Under the pieces are notes generated by a model. It made no database searches and was not told where the DNA came from. It was given only the letters and a program-made list of their open reading frames with translations. A stretch of 64,000 nt of DNA. It comes from Micromonospora chokoriensis (lineage in GTDB: Bacteria > Actinomycetota > Actinomycetes > Mycobacteriales > Micromonosporaceae). The stretch covers positions 186,001 to 250,000 of the forward strand of contig NZ_JOAN01000010.1 of assembly GCF_000718555.1 (NCBI RefSeq), in the 5' to 3' direction. Shown here piece after piece: positions 56,268 to 64,000 of this stretch (position 1 is the stretch's first letter; each line of letters begins with the position of its first letter). The translations under genes were made by a program, and so were the position numbers.

Positions 56268-57716
56268 ATGGGCGTGACACGCCGCGCGAAGATCGTTTGC
56301 ACTCTTGGACCCGCCACCTCGTCCCCGGAGCGCATCCGTGGTCTCGTCGAGGCCGGCATGAACGTGGCGAGGCTCAACTTCAGCCACGGCAGCCACGCCG
56401 ACCACGAGGCGGTCTACCGACTGGTCCGGGAGGCGTCGGAGGCCGCAGGTAAGCCCGTCGCCATCCTCGCCGACCTGCAGGGCCCCAAGATCCGGCTCGG
56501 CAAGTTCGCCGACGGCCCCCACGACTGGCGTACCGGTGACTCGGTGGTGATCACCGGCGACGACATCATCGGCAGCAAGGAGCGGGTCTCCTGCACCTAC
56601 ACCAAGCTGCCCTACGAGGTGAAGCCCGGTGACCGGCTGCTGATCGACGACGGCCGGGTCGCCGTCGAGGTCACCGACGTCACCGGCAACGACATCCGCT
56701 GCCTCGTCACCGAGGGTGGGCCGGTCTCCAACAACAAGGGCGTGTCGCTGCCCAACGTGGCGGTCAGCGTGCCCGCCATGTCGGACAAGGACGCCGAGGA
56801 CCTGCGTTTCTCCCTGGGTCTCGGTGTCGACCTGGTCGCGCTCTCCTTCGTCCGCTCGGCCGAGGACATCAAGCTCGTCCACAACATCATGGCCGAAGAG
56901 GGCGTGTTCCGGCCGGTGCTGGCCAAGGTCGAGAAGCCGGAGGCGGTGGAGCACCTGGAGGCCATCGTGTTGGCCTTCGACGGCGTCATGGTCGCCCGCG
57001 GTGACCTCGGTGTCGAGATGCCGCTGGACGAGGTCCCGCTGGTGCAGAAGCGTGCCGTGCAGCTGTGCCGGGAGAACGCCAAGCCGGTCATCGTGGCCAC
57101 CCAGATGCTCGACTCCATGATCGAGAACTCCCGCCCCACCCGGGCGGAGGCGTCCGACGTCGCCAACGCGGTGCTCGACGGCGCGGACGCGGTGATGCTC
57201 TCCGGCGAGACCAGCGTCGGCAAGTACCCGGTGCTCACCGTCAGCACCATGGCCAAGATCGTGACGACCACCGAGGCGGGCTCGATCGGGGTGCCGCGGC
57301 TGCAGCACGACCCGCGTACCCACGGTGGCGCCCTCACCGTCGCCGCCTCGTCGATCGCCCGGGCCATCAACGCCAAGGCTCTCGTCGCCTTCTCGCAGAC
57401 CGGTGACACCGTGCGACGGCTGTCCCGCCTGCACTGCGACCTGCCGCTGCTGGCCTTCACGCCGGTCCCCGAGGTGCGCGACCAGCTCGCCCTCACCTGG
57501 GGCGTGGAGACCTTCCTGATGCCGTTCGTGCAACACACCGACGACATGTTCCGCCAGGTCGACCAGGCGCTGCTCGGCCTCAACCGGGCCAACCCCGGTG
57601 ACTACGTGGTGATCGTGGCGGGTAGCCCGCCCGGCACCCCCGGCTCGACCAACACGCTGCGCGTACACCAGCTCGGTTCGCTGGTCGACGCGGCGTCGGC
57701 GCGGGCGCTGCAGTGA
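56268..57716 (+). CDS. pyk: Pyruvate kinase
   Basis: 482 residues, typical length. Pyruvate kinase makes ATP and pyruvate from PEP at the end of glycolysis. The N-terminus RRAKIVCTLGPATSSPE, MNVARLNFSHG, the active-site signature LAKVEKPEAVEHL and KPVIVATQMLDSMIENSRPTRAEASDVANAVLDGADAVMLSGET are complete, and the C-terminal allosteric domain is present. ATG 56268 is preferred to the earlier in-frame TTG. It overlaps tesB by 4 bp. Confidence 0.98.
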   Translation: MGVTRRAKIVCTLGPATSSPERIRGLVEAGMNVARLNFSHGSHADHEAVYRLVREASEAAGKPVAILADLQGPKIRLGKFADGPHDWRTGDSVVITGDDIIGSKERVSCTYTKLPYEVKPGDRLLIDDGRVAVEVTDVTGNDIRCLVTEGGPVSNNKGVSLPNVAVSVPAMSDKDAEDLRFSLGLGVDLVALSFVRSAEDIKLVHNIMAEEGVFRPVLAKVEKPEAVEHLEAIVLAFDGVMVARGDLGVEMPLDEVPLVQKRAVQLCRENAKPVIVATQMLDSMIENSRPTRAEASDVANAVLDGADAVMLSGETSVGKYPVLTVSTMAKIVTTTEAGSIGVPRLQHDPRTHGGALTVAASSIARAINAKALVAFSQTGDTVRRLSRLHCDLPLLAFTPVPEVRDQLALTWGVETFLMPFVQHTDDMFRQVDQALLGLNRANPGDYVVIVAGSPPGTPGSTNTLRVHQLGSLVDAASARALQ

Positions 57717-58597
57717 GCGACGGTCGGGTCGCGGTCGGCCAGGCGGCGGTAGACCAACTGCTGGAAGTGCTCGACCTCGACCCGACCGGGCCCATGGCCT
57801 TCCGGGGGATGAGCCCCCCGGTCGGCCCACAACGGGTGTACGGCGGCCAGGTCGCCGGCCAGGCTCTGGTCGCCGCTGGCCGCACCGTCGACCCGGAGCG
57901 GTTCGTGCACTCGCTGCACGGATACTTCGTCCGCCCCGGCGACCCGGTCGAGCCGATCGCCTACCAGGTGGAGAACATCCGCGACGGCCGGTCCTTCTCG
58001 GTCCGCCGCGCGGTCGCCCTCCAGCACGACAAGCCGATCTTCTTCATGTCGGCGTCGTTCCAGCGGGCCGAGGAGGGTCTGGACCACCAGGCCCCGGCCC
58101 CGCTGGACGTCCCCCCGCCGCACGACGTGCCGACGATGACCGACCGGCTGTCCCGCTACCCGGAGCGGCTGGGCATCTGGGGCCAGATCCCGCGACCCAT
58201 CGACGTGCGCTACGTCGGCGAGCCCGGCTGGGTCCGCCCCGGCGACCGGCCCGCCGACCCGCACCAGCGCGTCTGGATGCGCATCGACGGCAAACTGCCC
58301 GACGATCCGCTGCTCCACGCCTGCGCGCTCACCTACGCCTCGGACCTCACCCTGCTCGACTCGGTGCTCTCCGCGCACGGCGAGGTCTGGGGGCCGGGCG
58401 GGTTGGTCGGCGCGAGCCTGGACCACGCGCTCTGGTTCCACCGGCCGTTCCGAGCCGACGAGTGGTTCCTCTACGACTGCTTGAGCCCGTCGGCGTCCGG
58501 CGCGCGTGGGCTGGCCACCGGCCGGATGTTCACCACGGACGGCCAGCAGATCGCCAGCGCCGTGCAAGAGGGTCTGCTGCGCCGCGTCGGCGCCTGA
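57713..58597 (+). CDS. tesB: Acyl-CoA thioesterase II
   Basis: 294 residues, a double hotdog-fold thioesterase. Typical blocks are FRGMSPPVGPQRVYGGQVAGQALVAA, FVHSLHGYFVRPGDP and, in the second half, LLDSVLSAHG...SLDHALWFHRPFRADEWFLYD with the active-site Asp. It hydrolyses acyl-CoA to free acid and CoA. GTG 57713 overlaps the pyk stop (GTGA), so it is translated together with pyk, a common pairing in actinobacteria. A 10-bp-stem hairpin follows. Confidence 0.95.
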   Translation: MSDGRVAVGQAAVDQLLEVLDLDPTGPMAFRGMSPPVGPQRVYGGQVAGQALVAAGRTVDPERFVHSLHGYFVRPGDPVEPIAYQVENIRDGRSFSVRRAVALQHDKPIFFMSASFQRAEEGLDHQAPAPLDVPPPHDVPTMTDRLSRYPERLGIWGQIPRPIDVRYVGEPGWVRPGDRPADPHQRVWMRIDGKLPDDPLLHACALTYASDLTLLDSVLSAHGEVWGPGGLVGASLDHALWFHRPFRADEWFLYDCLSPSASGARGLATGRMFTTDGQQIASAVQEGLLRRVGA

Positions 58598-58607
58598 CGC
58601 TGTCGAC

Positions 58608-58637
58608 CGTCCCCGCCCGGCGTGCCTGGCGGGGACG
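58608..58637. terminator. Terminator between tesB and YceI gene
   Basis: CGTCCCCGCC (58608-58617) and GGCGGGGACG (58628-58637) form a perfect 10-bp stem with a 10-nt loop, between convergent genes. Usable in both directions. Confidence 0.65.
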
Positions 58638-58644
58638 ACGCCCG

Positions 58645-59313
58645 TCAGGGCTGGTAGATGGCCTCCCCGGCGATCTCGATCTGCACCGTCTTACCGACCA
58701 GCACCCCGCCGCTCTCCAGGGCGACATTCCAGAGCAGGCCGTAGTCCTCGCGGTCGATGCCGGCCGTCGCGCTGAATCCGAAGATGTTCTGCCCGTACGG
58801 ATCACGACGAGCGCCACCAAAATTGACCTCTAGGTCGACAACCCGGGTAATTCCCTTCACCGTCAACTCACCGGTCAGCACGAATCGTCCGGGTGTGCCC
58901 GCGGACTGTGGTGAAGGAATGTGACCTCGGCCTCGTCCGCCAAACCGATGGTTGCGCAGTCGGGCCCACTGAAAGATGGGGTCCTCGTTGCCCTTCCATT
59001 TGATGCCGGTGCTTCGATATTCAAGAGTGGGGTATCGCTCCACATCGAGGAAGTCGGCACTCTTCAGATGCGTGTCCCGGTCGGCGCTCCCGGTGGTGAT
59101 GCTGGCCGACATGATGGTGGCCGTCACCGAGGAGAGCAGTGGGTCCTCCGCCACGAAGATCTGTGCCGTGGCCTCGGCGAACTCGCCGCGCACCGGGCTC
59201 ACCATCATGTGCCGGGACAGGAAACCGATCCGCTTGTGCGCCTGATCGAGAAGATAGGTGCCGGCGACCGGGATGGTCATGCCATCCCAGGTGCGTGTGG
59301 CGAAATCGGTCAT
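58645..59313 (-). CDS. YceI-family protein
   Basis: 222 residues, a lipocalin-like beta barrel. It opens IPVAGTYLLDQAHKRIGFLSRHMMVSPVRGEF, then SITTGSADRDTHLKSADFLDVERYPTLEYRST, the YceI hallmark, and ends VDLEVNFGGARRDPYGQNIFGFSATAGIDREDYGLLWN. Family members bind isoprenoid quinones or lipids; no signal peptide is seen, so it is probably cytoplasmic here. An insert of about 25 residues (near 118-142) is less conserved. ATG 59313 has GGAAGG 7 nt upstream. An A/T-rich palindrome upstream may be a regulator site. Confidence 0.92.
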   Translation of the reverse strand: MTDFATRTWDGMTIPVAGTYLLDQAHKRIGFLSRHMMVSPVRGEFAEATAQIFVAEDPLLSSVTATIMSASITTGSADRDTHLKSADFLDVERYPTLEYRSTGIKWKGNEDPIFQWARLRNHRFGGRGRGHIPSPQSAGTPGRFVLTGELTVKGITRVVDLEVNFGGARRDPYGQNIFGFSATAGIDREDYGLLWNVALESGGVLVGKTVQIEIAGEAIYQP

Positions 59314-59350
59314 CGTGGTGCCTTCCCCCCGAGTGTGCCCGGGTGTTTAT

Positions 59351-59360
59351 CAATATATTG
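59351..59360. promoter_or_regulatory. A/T-rich palindrome upstream of YceI gene
   Basis: CAATATATTG, a perfect 10-bp palindrome in an otherwise GC-rich region, 38 bp ahead of the YceI start. MarR-like proteins often bind such sites near YceI genes; none is encoded next to it. Confidence 0.35.
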
Positions 59361-59568
59361 CTGGAGGTCGCGTAAACAGCCAGGCATTCGTACTCCCGCC
59401 CAGCATAAGGACGCCTCTGGAAAGCATTTCGGCCCCCACCGTCCGGTGGATCATGACGTACCTCACCGGCTCTTGCGGCGGCGCGAAGGGTGCGAGCCTC
59501 GTCGATGCGTGGCCGATCGGTCGAGGGTCGCCCGCCCGCTTGGCCGGCTAGCGACTAACCTTGCCGAC

Positions 59569-60033
59569 ATGCGCCTATCCGCCCGGGTCGACTATGCCCT
59601 CCGCGCGGCCGCCGAGCTCGCCGCGACGGCCAGTGGCCCTGGGCGCGGCCGGCCGGTCACGGCCGACCAGATCGCCCGTGCCCAGGAGATCCCGCCGAAG
59701 TTCCTGGAGAGCATCCTGCTTCAGCTGCGCCGGGGCGGCATCGTGCACGCCCAGCGCGGTCCGGAAGGTGGCTACTGGCTGGCCCGCCCCGCCGAGGAGA
59801 TCTCCCTCGCCGAGGTGATCCGGGTGATCGACGGGCCGCTCGCCCACGTACGCGGGCAGCGCCCGGAGCAGCTCGGCTACCACGGCCCGGCTCGCGCGCT
59901 CCAGGAAGTCTGGATCGCGCTGCGGGCCAGCGAACGGGAGATCCTGGAGCTGGTCAGCGTCGCCGACGTGGCCGCGGGCACCCTGCCCGCGCGCGTCACC
60001 GAGCTGGCCGCCGACCCGCGCGCCTGGATCTGA
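59569..60033 (+). CDS. Rrf2-family transcriptional regulator without cluster cysteines
   Basis: 154 residues. The winged helix reads MRLSARVDYALRAAAELA and ADQIARAQEIPPKFLESILLQLRRGGIVHAQRGPEGGYWLARPAEEISLAEVIRVIDGP, typical of Rrf2 (IscR, CymR, NsrR). The protein contains no Cys, so it cannot hold an iron-sulfur cluster and is more like CymR. It precedes a TauE/SafE exporter (142-bp gap), which suggests control of sulfur handling. No ribosome binding site is evident at ATG 59569; the message may be leaderless (GACTAACC just ahead). Confidence 0.9.
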   Translation: MRLSARVDYALRAAAELAATASGPGRGRPVTADQIARAQEIPPKFLESILLQLRRGGIVHAQRGPEGGYWLARPAEEISLAEVIRVIDGPLAHVRGQRPEQLGYHGPARALQEVWIALRASEREILELVSVADVAAGTLPARVTELAADPRAWI

Positions 60034-60104
60034 GCGCCGGCCGGCTGCCCGGCCCCGTGTCGCCCGGCCGCTGACCCGCCGCGTCCCATCCACCGATCGG
60101 GGGC

Positions 60105-60147
60105 TTGACCCCGGGTGCCCCGTCCCGCATTGTCGACCAAGTCGATA
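60105..60147 (+). promoter_or_regulatory. Promoter and candidate Rrf2 operator of the TauE/SafE gene
   Basis: TTGACC (60105-60110) and CATTGT (60128-60133) are spaced 17 nt, a fair -35/-10 pair. The segment ATTGTCGACCAAGTCGATAG covers the -10 and contains two GTCGA half-like repeats. It is a reasonable target for the neighbouring Rrf2 protein. Confidence 0.45.
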
Positions 60148-60175
60148 GGAGATGCCGAAAAGTCAGGGGGCGCTC

Positions 60176-61093
60176 GTGCGCAAGCTGTTGGTCCTCGCTC
60201 TGGTCGGGCTCGTCGCGCAGTTGATCGATGGTTCGCTCGGCATGGCCTACGGGTTGACCTCGTCCACCCTGCTGCTGGTAGCCGGGGTCGCCCCCGCCGC
60301 CGCCTCGGCCTCGGTGCACCTGGCCGAGATCGGCACCACGCTCGCCGCCGGGGTCGCGCACTGGCGGTTCGGCAACGTCGACTGGCGGGTGGTCACCCGC
60401 ATCGCCCTACCCGGCGCGATCGGTGCCTTCGCCGGCGCCACCCTGCTCAGCTCGATCTCGACCGAGGCCGCCGCACCGTGGATGGCCGGCATTCTCTTCA
60501 CGCTCGGCGCGTACCTCCTGGTCCGCTTCGCCCGACCGCTGCGCACCGACCGGGTCGGCGGGCGGCTACGCGGTCGTTTCCTCGGCCCCCTGGGCCTGGT
60601 CGCCGGCTTCGTCGACGCGACCGGCGGCGGCGGGTGGGGCCCGGTGGCCACCCCGGCGCTGCTGGTCTCCGGCCGAATGGAGCCCCGCAAGGTGATCGGC
60701 TCGGTGGACACCGCCGAGTTCGTCGTGGCCGGCGCGGCAAGCGTCGGTTTCCTGATCGGGTTGGGCACCGAGGGGTTCCTGCTCCCCACCGTCGCCGCGC
60801 TGCTGATCGGCGGACTCATTGCCGCCCCGCTGGCCGCCTGGCTGGTGCGAATCGTGCCCGCTCAACTGCTCGGCGCGGCAGTCGGCGGCGTGATCGTGCT
60901 GACCAACGCCCGCACCCTGATCCGCTCCGCCGAACTGGACGGTCCGGCCCGTCCCGCCCTGTACGCACTGCTCGCCGCCGGCTGGCTGGCCGCGCTGGTG
61001 TTGGCCGTGCGGGCCCTACGCCGTACCCGCCGCGCTCGCGCTCGCGCCCAGGCCGAAGCCGCTGCGCCTGCCGCGGTGCCCGCCGAGGTCTAG
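60176..61093 (+). CDS. TauE/SafE-type sulfite/anion exporter
   Basis: 305 residues with about eight membrane helices. The repeated halves LIDGSLGMAYGLTSSTLLL...ASASVHLAEIGTTLAAGVAHWRFGNVDW and FVDATGGGGWGPVATPALLVSGRMEPRKVIGSVDTAEFVVAGAASVGFL are the TauE/SafE (DUF81) signature. It probably exports sulfite or organosulfur anions. GTG 60176 (GGGGG 5 nt upstream) is preferred to ATG 60152, whose GGAG abuts the start codon. The tail (after about 285) is Arg/Ala-rich. Confidence 0.9.
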   Translation: MRKLLVLALVGLVAQLIDGSLGMAYGLTSSTLLLVAGVAPAAASASVHLAEIGTTLAAGVAHWRFGNVDWRVVTRIALPGAIGAFAGATLLSSISTEAAAPWMAGILFTLGAYLLVRFARPLRTDRVGGRLRGRFLGPLGLVAGFVDATGGGGWGPVATPALLVSGRMEPRKVIGSVDTAEFVVAGAASVGFLIGLGTEGFLLPTVAALLIGGLIAAPLAAWLVRIVPAQLLGAAVGGVIVLTNARTLIRSAELDGPARPALYALLAAGWLAALVLAVRALRRTRRARARAQAEAAAPAAVPAEV

Positions 61094-61106
61094 TCACCAA
61101 GATCGT

Positions 61107-61167
61107 GCTCGATCGTGGATGTAGTGGCTTCCAAGCGCGTTCGAGGCCACTGCATCCTGGCTCGAGC
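61107..61167. repeat. Imperfect inverted repeat after the TauE/SafE gene
   Basis: 22-nt arms (61107-61128 and 61146-61167) pair at 18 positions: GCTCGA and GGATGTAGTGGC (one G-T wobble), with 4 mismatches between, loop 17 nt. It may be a terminator or an intergenic palindromic element. Confidence 0.5.
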
Positions 61168-61202
61168 GTGAACTTGATAGTCGAGCATCGATGTTGCGCG
61201 TC

Positions 61203-61223
61203 GGAAAGCGCTTGCCCTACGAT
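61203..61223 (+). promoter_or_regulatory. LacI-type operator and -10 of the rhamnogalacturonan lyase gene
   Basis: GGAAAGCGCTTGCC (61203-61216) differs by one base from the perfect palindrome GGAAAGCGCTTTCC of LacI-family sugar repressors. TACGAT (61218-61223) fits a -10, so the operator overlaps the promoter. The start codon is about 150 bp further on. Confidence 0.65.
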
Positions 61224-61372
61224 GCGCGGTGAGTCGGATCCGTGAGTTCCAGGGCGTTTCACCCCCGATCAGATCGCCGTCCGTCGCCGTCGCGGCGGGG
61301 CGAGTCCACTGTGCTTCCCGGGCAGGGCCGGTGGGTCGTGGCGATCACCACCGGATCCCCGGAGGCAGTCCC

Positions 61373-63619
61373 ATGCACCCGTCCAGACATCGGCTGATCC
61401 TGCTCGCCGGCACGACGGCCGCTGCCGTCGTGGCAGGCACCCTCGGCACGGTGGTCGCCTCGGCCGCCGCCGTCGGCTGCCGGGTCGACTACCAGATCAC
61501 GAACCAGTGGCAGGGCGGCTTCGGCGCCAACGTCACCGTCACCAACCTCGGCGACCCGGTCAACGGGTGGGCCCTCACCTGGTCGTACGCGGCGGGCCAG
61601 CAGGTCACGCAGGCGTGGAACGCCGCCGTCACCCAGTCCGGTGCCCAGGTCACCGCGCGCAACGTCGAATACAACGCCGGCATCGCCACGAACGGCAGCG
61701 CCTCGTTCGGCTTCAACGGTTCGTGGACTGGCAGCAACCCGGTGCCGAGCAGCTTCGCGCTCAACGGCGCCACCTGCACCGGCGCCCCGCCCACCGAGGA
61801 GCCGACCACCCCGCCACCCACCACGCCACCCCCGACCACGCCTCCGCCCACCACGCCACCGCCGTCGGCCGGGGTGTTGCAGATGGAGAACCTGGACCGA
61901 GGGCTGATCAGCGTCCGCTCCGGCAGCGGCAACCTGGTCTCCTGGCGGCTGCTCGGCACCGAAACCTCCGGGGTGGAGTTCAACCTCTACCGGGGCTCCA
62001 CAAGGGTCAACGCCAGCCCGATCACCGGGGCCACCAACTACCTCGACAGCGGCGCGGCGGCCGGCTCGGCGTACACCGTGCGGGCCGTGGTGGGCGGCAC
62101 CGAGCAGGCGGCGTCGGCACCGGCGTTGCAGTTCGGCGCGGGCTACCTGGACGTGCCGTTGCAGGTTCCGGCCGGCGGCAGCACCCCGAGCGGCGAGAGC
62201 TACACCTACAGCGCCAACGACGCCTCGGTGGGTGACCTCAACGGCGACGGTACCTACGAGATCGTGCTCAAGTGGGACCCGTCAAACGCCAAGGACAACT
62301 CCCAGTCCGGCTACACCGGCAACGTCTACGTCGACGCGTACACCCTCACCGGCACCAGGCTGTGGCGGGTCGACCTGGGTCGCAACATCCGGGCCGGCGC
62401 CCACTACACCCAATTCCAGGTGTACGACTACGACGGCGACGGCCGCGCCGAGGTGGCCATGAAGACCGCCGACGGCACCCGCTCCGGCACCGGTCAGGTG
62501 ATCGGCTCGTCGTCGGCGGACTACCGCAACTCCAGTGGGTACGTGCTTTCCGGCCCGGAGTACCTGACCATGTTCAACGGTCAGACCGGCGCGATCGCCT
62601 CCACCGTCAACTACGACCCGCCGCGCGGCACGGTGTCGTCCTGGGGTGACTCGTACGGCAACCGGGTGGACCGGTTCCTCGCCGGCACCGCGTACCTGGA
62701 CGGGCAGCGCCCCTCGCTGATCATGGCCCGGGGTTACTACACCCGTGCGGTCATCGCCGCCTGGGACTTCCGCAACGGCGCGTTGACCAAGCGTTGGACG
62801 TTCGACTCGAACTCCTCCGGCAACGGCGCCGCCGCCGGTCAGGGCAACCACCAGCTCGCCATCGCCGACGTCGACGCCGACGGCCGTCAGGAGATCGTCT
62901 ACGGCGCCGCCACCATCGACGACAACGGCCGGCTGCTGCACTCGACGGGCAACGGCCACGGCGACGCCCTGCACGTCGGGGATCTCGACCCGGGCCGCGC
63001 CGGCCTGGAGGTGTTCAAGGTCGACGAGGACGCCAGCAAGCCCAGCTCCTACTTCGCCGACGCCCGTACCGGTCAGGTGCTCTGGTCCACGCCGGCCTCC
63101 GGCGACAACGGCCGGGGCGTCGCCGCGGACATCTGGGCGGGCAGCCCCGGCGCGGAGTCGTGGTCGTCGGCGGTCGCCGGGCTGGCCAACACCAGGGGGC
63201 AGAACGTCGGCCGCAAACCGTCCTCGGCCAACTTCCTCGCCTGGTGGGACGGCGACCCGGTGCGGGAGCTGCTCGACGGCACGAAGGTCGACAAGTACGG
63301 CACCGGCGGTGAGACCCGGCTGCTCGACGGCAGCGGGGTGGCGTCCAACAACGGCACCAAGTCCACGCCGACGCTCTCTGGCGACATCCTGGGGGACTGG
63401 CGCGAGGAGGTGATCTGGCGGACCACCGACAGCCGGGCGTTGCGCATCTACAGCACACCCACTCCGACCAGCACCCGGATCTACACCCTGATGCACGACC
63501 CGCAGTATCGGGTGGCGATCGCGTGGCAGAACACCGCCTACAACCAACCGCCGCACCCGGGGTTCTTCATCGGCAACGGAATGGGCACCCCACCCACGCC
63601 AGACATCTACCTACGTTGA
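61373..63619 (+). CDS. Secreted CBM2-PL11 rhamnogalacturonan lyase
   Basis: 748 residues. A signal peptide ends near ASAAA (residue 33). A CBM2 cellulose-binding module follows (about 35-138, CRVDYQITNQWQGGFGANVTVTNLG, with Cys at both ends), then a Thr/Pro linker of repeated PPPTT units, then a PL11 lyase (about 170-748; MENLDRGLISVRSGSGNLVSWRLLGTE, NDASVGDLNGDGTYEIVLKWDPSNAKDNS, QVYDYDGDGRAEVAMKTADGT, LGDWREEVIWRTTDSRALRIY). It cleaves rhamnogalacturonan I of pectin, using Ca-binding DxDxDG-type loops, while held to plant cell wall cellulose. ATG 61373 has GGAGG 8 nt upstream. A LacI-type operator upstream points to sugar control. Confidence 0.95.
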   Translation: MHPSRHRLILLAGTTAAAVVAGTLGTVVASAAAVGCRVDYQITNQWQGGFGANVTVTNLGDPVNGWALTWSYAAGQQVTQAWNAAVTQSGAQVTARNVEYNAGIATNGSASFGFNGSWTGSNPVPSSFALNGATCTGAPPTEEPTTPPPTTPPPTTPPPTTPPPSAGVLQMENLDRGLISVRSGSGNLVSWRLLGTETSGVEFNLYRGSTRVNASPITGATNYLDSGAAAGSAYTVRAVVGGTEQAASAPALQFGAGYLDVPLQVPAGGSTPSGESYTYSANDASVGDLNGDGTYEIVLKWDPSNAKDNSQSGYTGNVYVDAYTLTGTRLWRVDLGRNIRAGAHYTQFQVYDYDGDGRAEVAMKTADGTRSGTGQVIGSSSADYRNSSGYVLSGPEYLTMFNGQTGAIASTVNYDPPRGTVSSWGDSYGNRVDRFLAGTAYLDGQRPSLIMARGYYTRAVIAAWDFRNGALTKRWTFDSNSSGNGAAAGQGNHQLAIADVDADGRQEIVYGAATIDDNGRLLHSTGNGHGDALHVGDLDPGRAGLEVFKVDEDASKPSSYFADARTGQVLWSTPASGDNGRGVAADIWAGSPGAESWSSAVAGLANTRGQNVGRKPSSANFLAWWDGDPVRELLDGTKVDKYGTGGETRLLDGSGVASNNGTKSTPTLSGDILGDWREEVIWRTTDSRALRIYSTPTPTSTRIYTLMHDPQYRVAIAWQNTAYNQPPHPGFFIGNGMGTPPTPDIYLR

Positions 63620-63662
63620 TGCAACCCCTGGCGGTCCCGAGCGGGGTCGCCTAGGGTGGCAG

Positions 63663-63707
63663 GCACCGGGCCGTAGCCGCGGAATCCGCACAGCTCCGGC
63701 CCGGTGC
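63663..63707. terminator. Terminator hairpin after the lyase gene
   Basis: GCACCGGGCCG (63663-63673) pairs with CGGCCCGGTGC (63697-63707), 11 bp perfect, loop 23 nt. The loop contains a small GCGG-AAT-CCGC hairpin. Confidence 0.7.
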
Positions 63708-63716
63708 GCCACACCG

Positions 63717-63750
63717 CGGCATTCCCAACCCGTCCCGACCGGGAATGCCG
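63717..63750. terminator. Second hairpin, between convergent genes
   Basis: CGGCATTCCC (63717-63726) pairs with GGGAATGCCG (63741-63750), 10 bp perfect, loop 14 nt. It lies 10 bp after the previous hairpin, likely serving the minus-strand gene. Confidence 0.6.
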
Positions 63751-63819
63751 TACCACCACCGGAACCAACATTAGGCACCGTCCGGGTCGGCGGGGTGACG
63801 CTGACGTGAAGATCGTGTT

Positions 63820-64000
63820 TCACGCCCTCTGGCGCAGACCGCCCGCCACCTGCTCGGCGATCAACTCGTACGACCGCACCCGGTCCTTGACGTCGTACAC
63901 CAGCGTGGTGAGCATCAGCTCGTCCGCGCCGGTGCGCTCCACCAGGTCGGTCAGCTGGCGACGCACCGTCTCCGGCGAGCCCATCGCCTGACCGTCGCGG
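63820..64000 (-). CDS. Luciferase-like (LLM class) flavin-dependent oxidoreductase, C-terminal fragment
   Basis: The last 59 residues of a gene that continues past the right edge: GSPETVRRQLTDLVERTGADELMLTTLVYDVKDRVRSYELIAEQVAGG, the typical C-terminal end of LLM-class monooxygenases (FMN or F420). The active site is outside the window, so the cofactor cannot be told. Convergent with the lyase gene. Confidence 0.85.
   Translation of the reverse strand, partial: RDGQAMGSPETVRRQLTDLVERTGADELMLTTLVYDVKDRVRSYELIAEQVAGGLRQRA

Noticed and set aside
61800..61870. Short tandem repeats in the lyase gene that resemble a repeat array
   Set aside because: They encode the Thr/Pro linker (PPPTT units) in frame; there are no spacers as in CRISPR.

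Overview
The window is high-GC actinobacterial DNA, most like Micromonospora or another Micromonosporaceae. This rests on the strong G/C bias at third codon positions, frequent GTG starts, a DUF6244-type small protein, the IdeR/DtxR-type iron box, the hisI-trpE-(membrane protein)-trpC-trpB-trpA-lgt-gltB-gltD gene order, and hairpin terminators without U-tracts. No rRNA, tRNA, CRISPR array, integrase, transposase or phage gene was seen.

Layout. 1-7.4 kb: end of a TIGR03085-like gene, a heterodimeric ABC exporter with one degenerate ATP site, an iron-box-controlled DUF2470 protein, and an ABC-2 drug-type exporter with its TetR regulator. 7.4-18.6 kb: amino-acid core (nucleotidyltransferase/HisI frame, trpE, Trp-associated membrane protein, trpCBA), then Nudix, lgt, an FAD monooxygenase and a GNAT gene. 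18.7-25 kb: glutamate synthase gltBD with a strong terminator. 25-56 kb: accessory material. It holds MFS exporters with a TetR/triple-palindrome control region, secreted and membrane peptidases, a LysR/TDT transporter pair, decayed gene remnants and inverted-repeat elements, and a multi-gene membrane receptor/NTPase locus. 56-64 kb: pyk-tesB, YceI, an Rrf2 regulator beside a TauE/SafE exporter, a secreted CBM2-rhamnogalacturonan lyase behind a LacI-type operator, and the end of a luciferase-like oxidoreductase.

The most interesting region is 28.3-38.8 kb. Two paralogous single-pass proteins with extracellular type-1 periplasmic-binding-like domains (28324-31017, 34762-36294) flank an FtsK/HerA-like ATPase with one intact and two apparently degenerate nucleotide sites (31116-33671) and a coiled-coil, three-helix membrane protein (33668-34540). 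A membrane-anchored NACHT (STAND) NTPase (36284-38824) converges on and overlaps the last receptor gene. The first receptor also carries a cytoplasmic P-loop-like domain that has lost its Walker A. I read this as an uncharacterised ligand-sensing signalling or conflict system; its function is not shown by the sequence. A second candidate is the M48 metallopeptidase with an EACC1-like small partner (50434-53048).

Other points: a 55-bp perfect repeat (2363-2417, 10312-10366) carries the stop codon of one gene and the ribosome binding site of the next with identical geometry in both copies; a perfect 26-bp inverted repeat with a nested hairpin lies at 42693-42777; a decayed GntR gene and partner lie at 41.7-42.6 kb. 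Start codons were chosen mainly from Shine-Dalgarno spacing, and nothing here was checked by database search.
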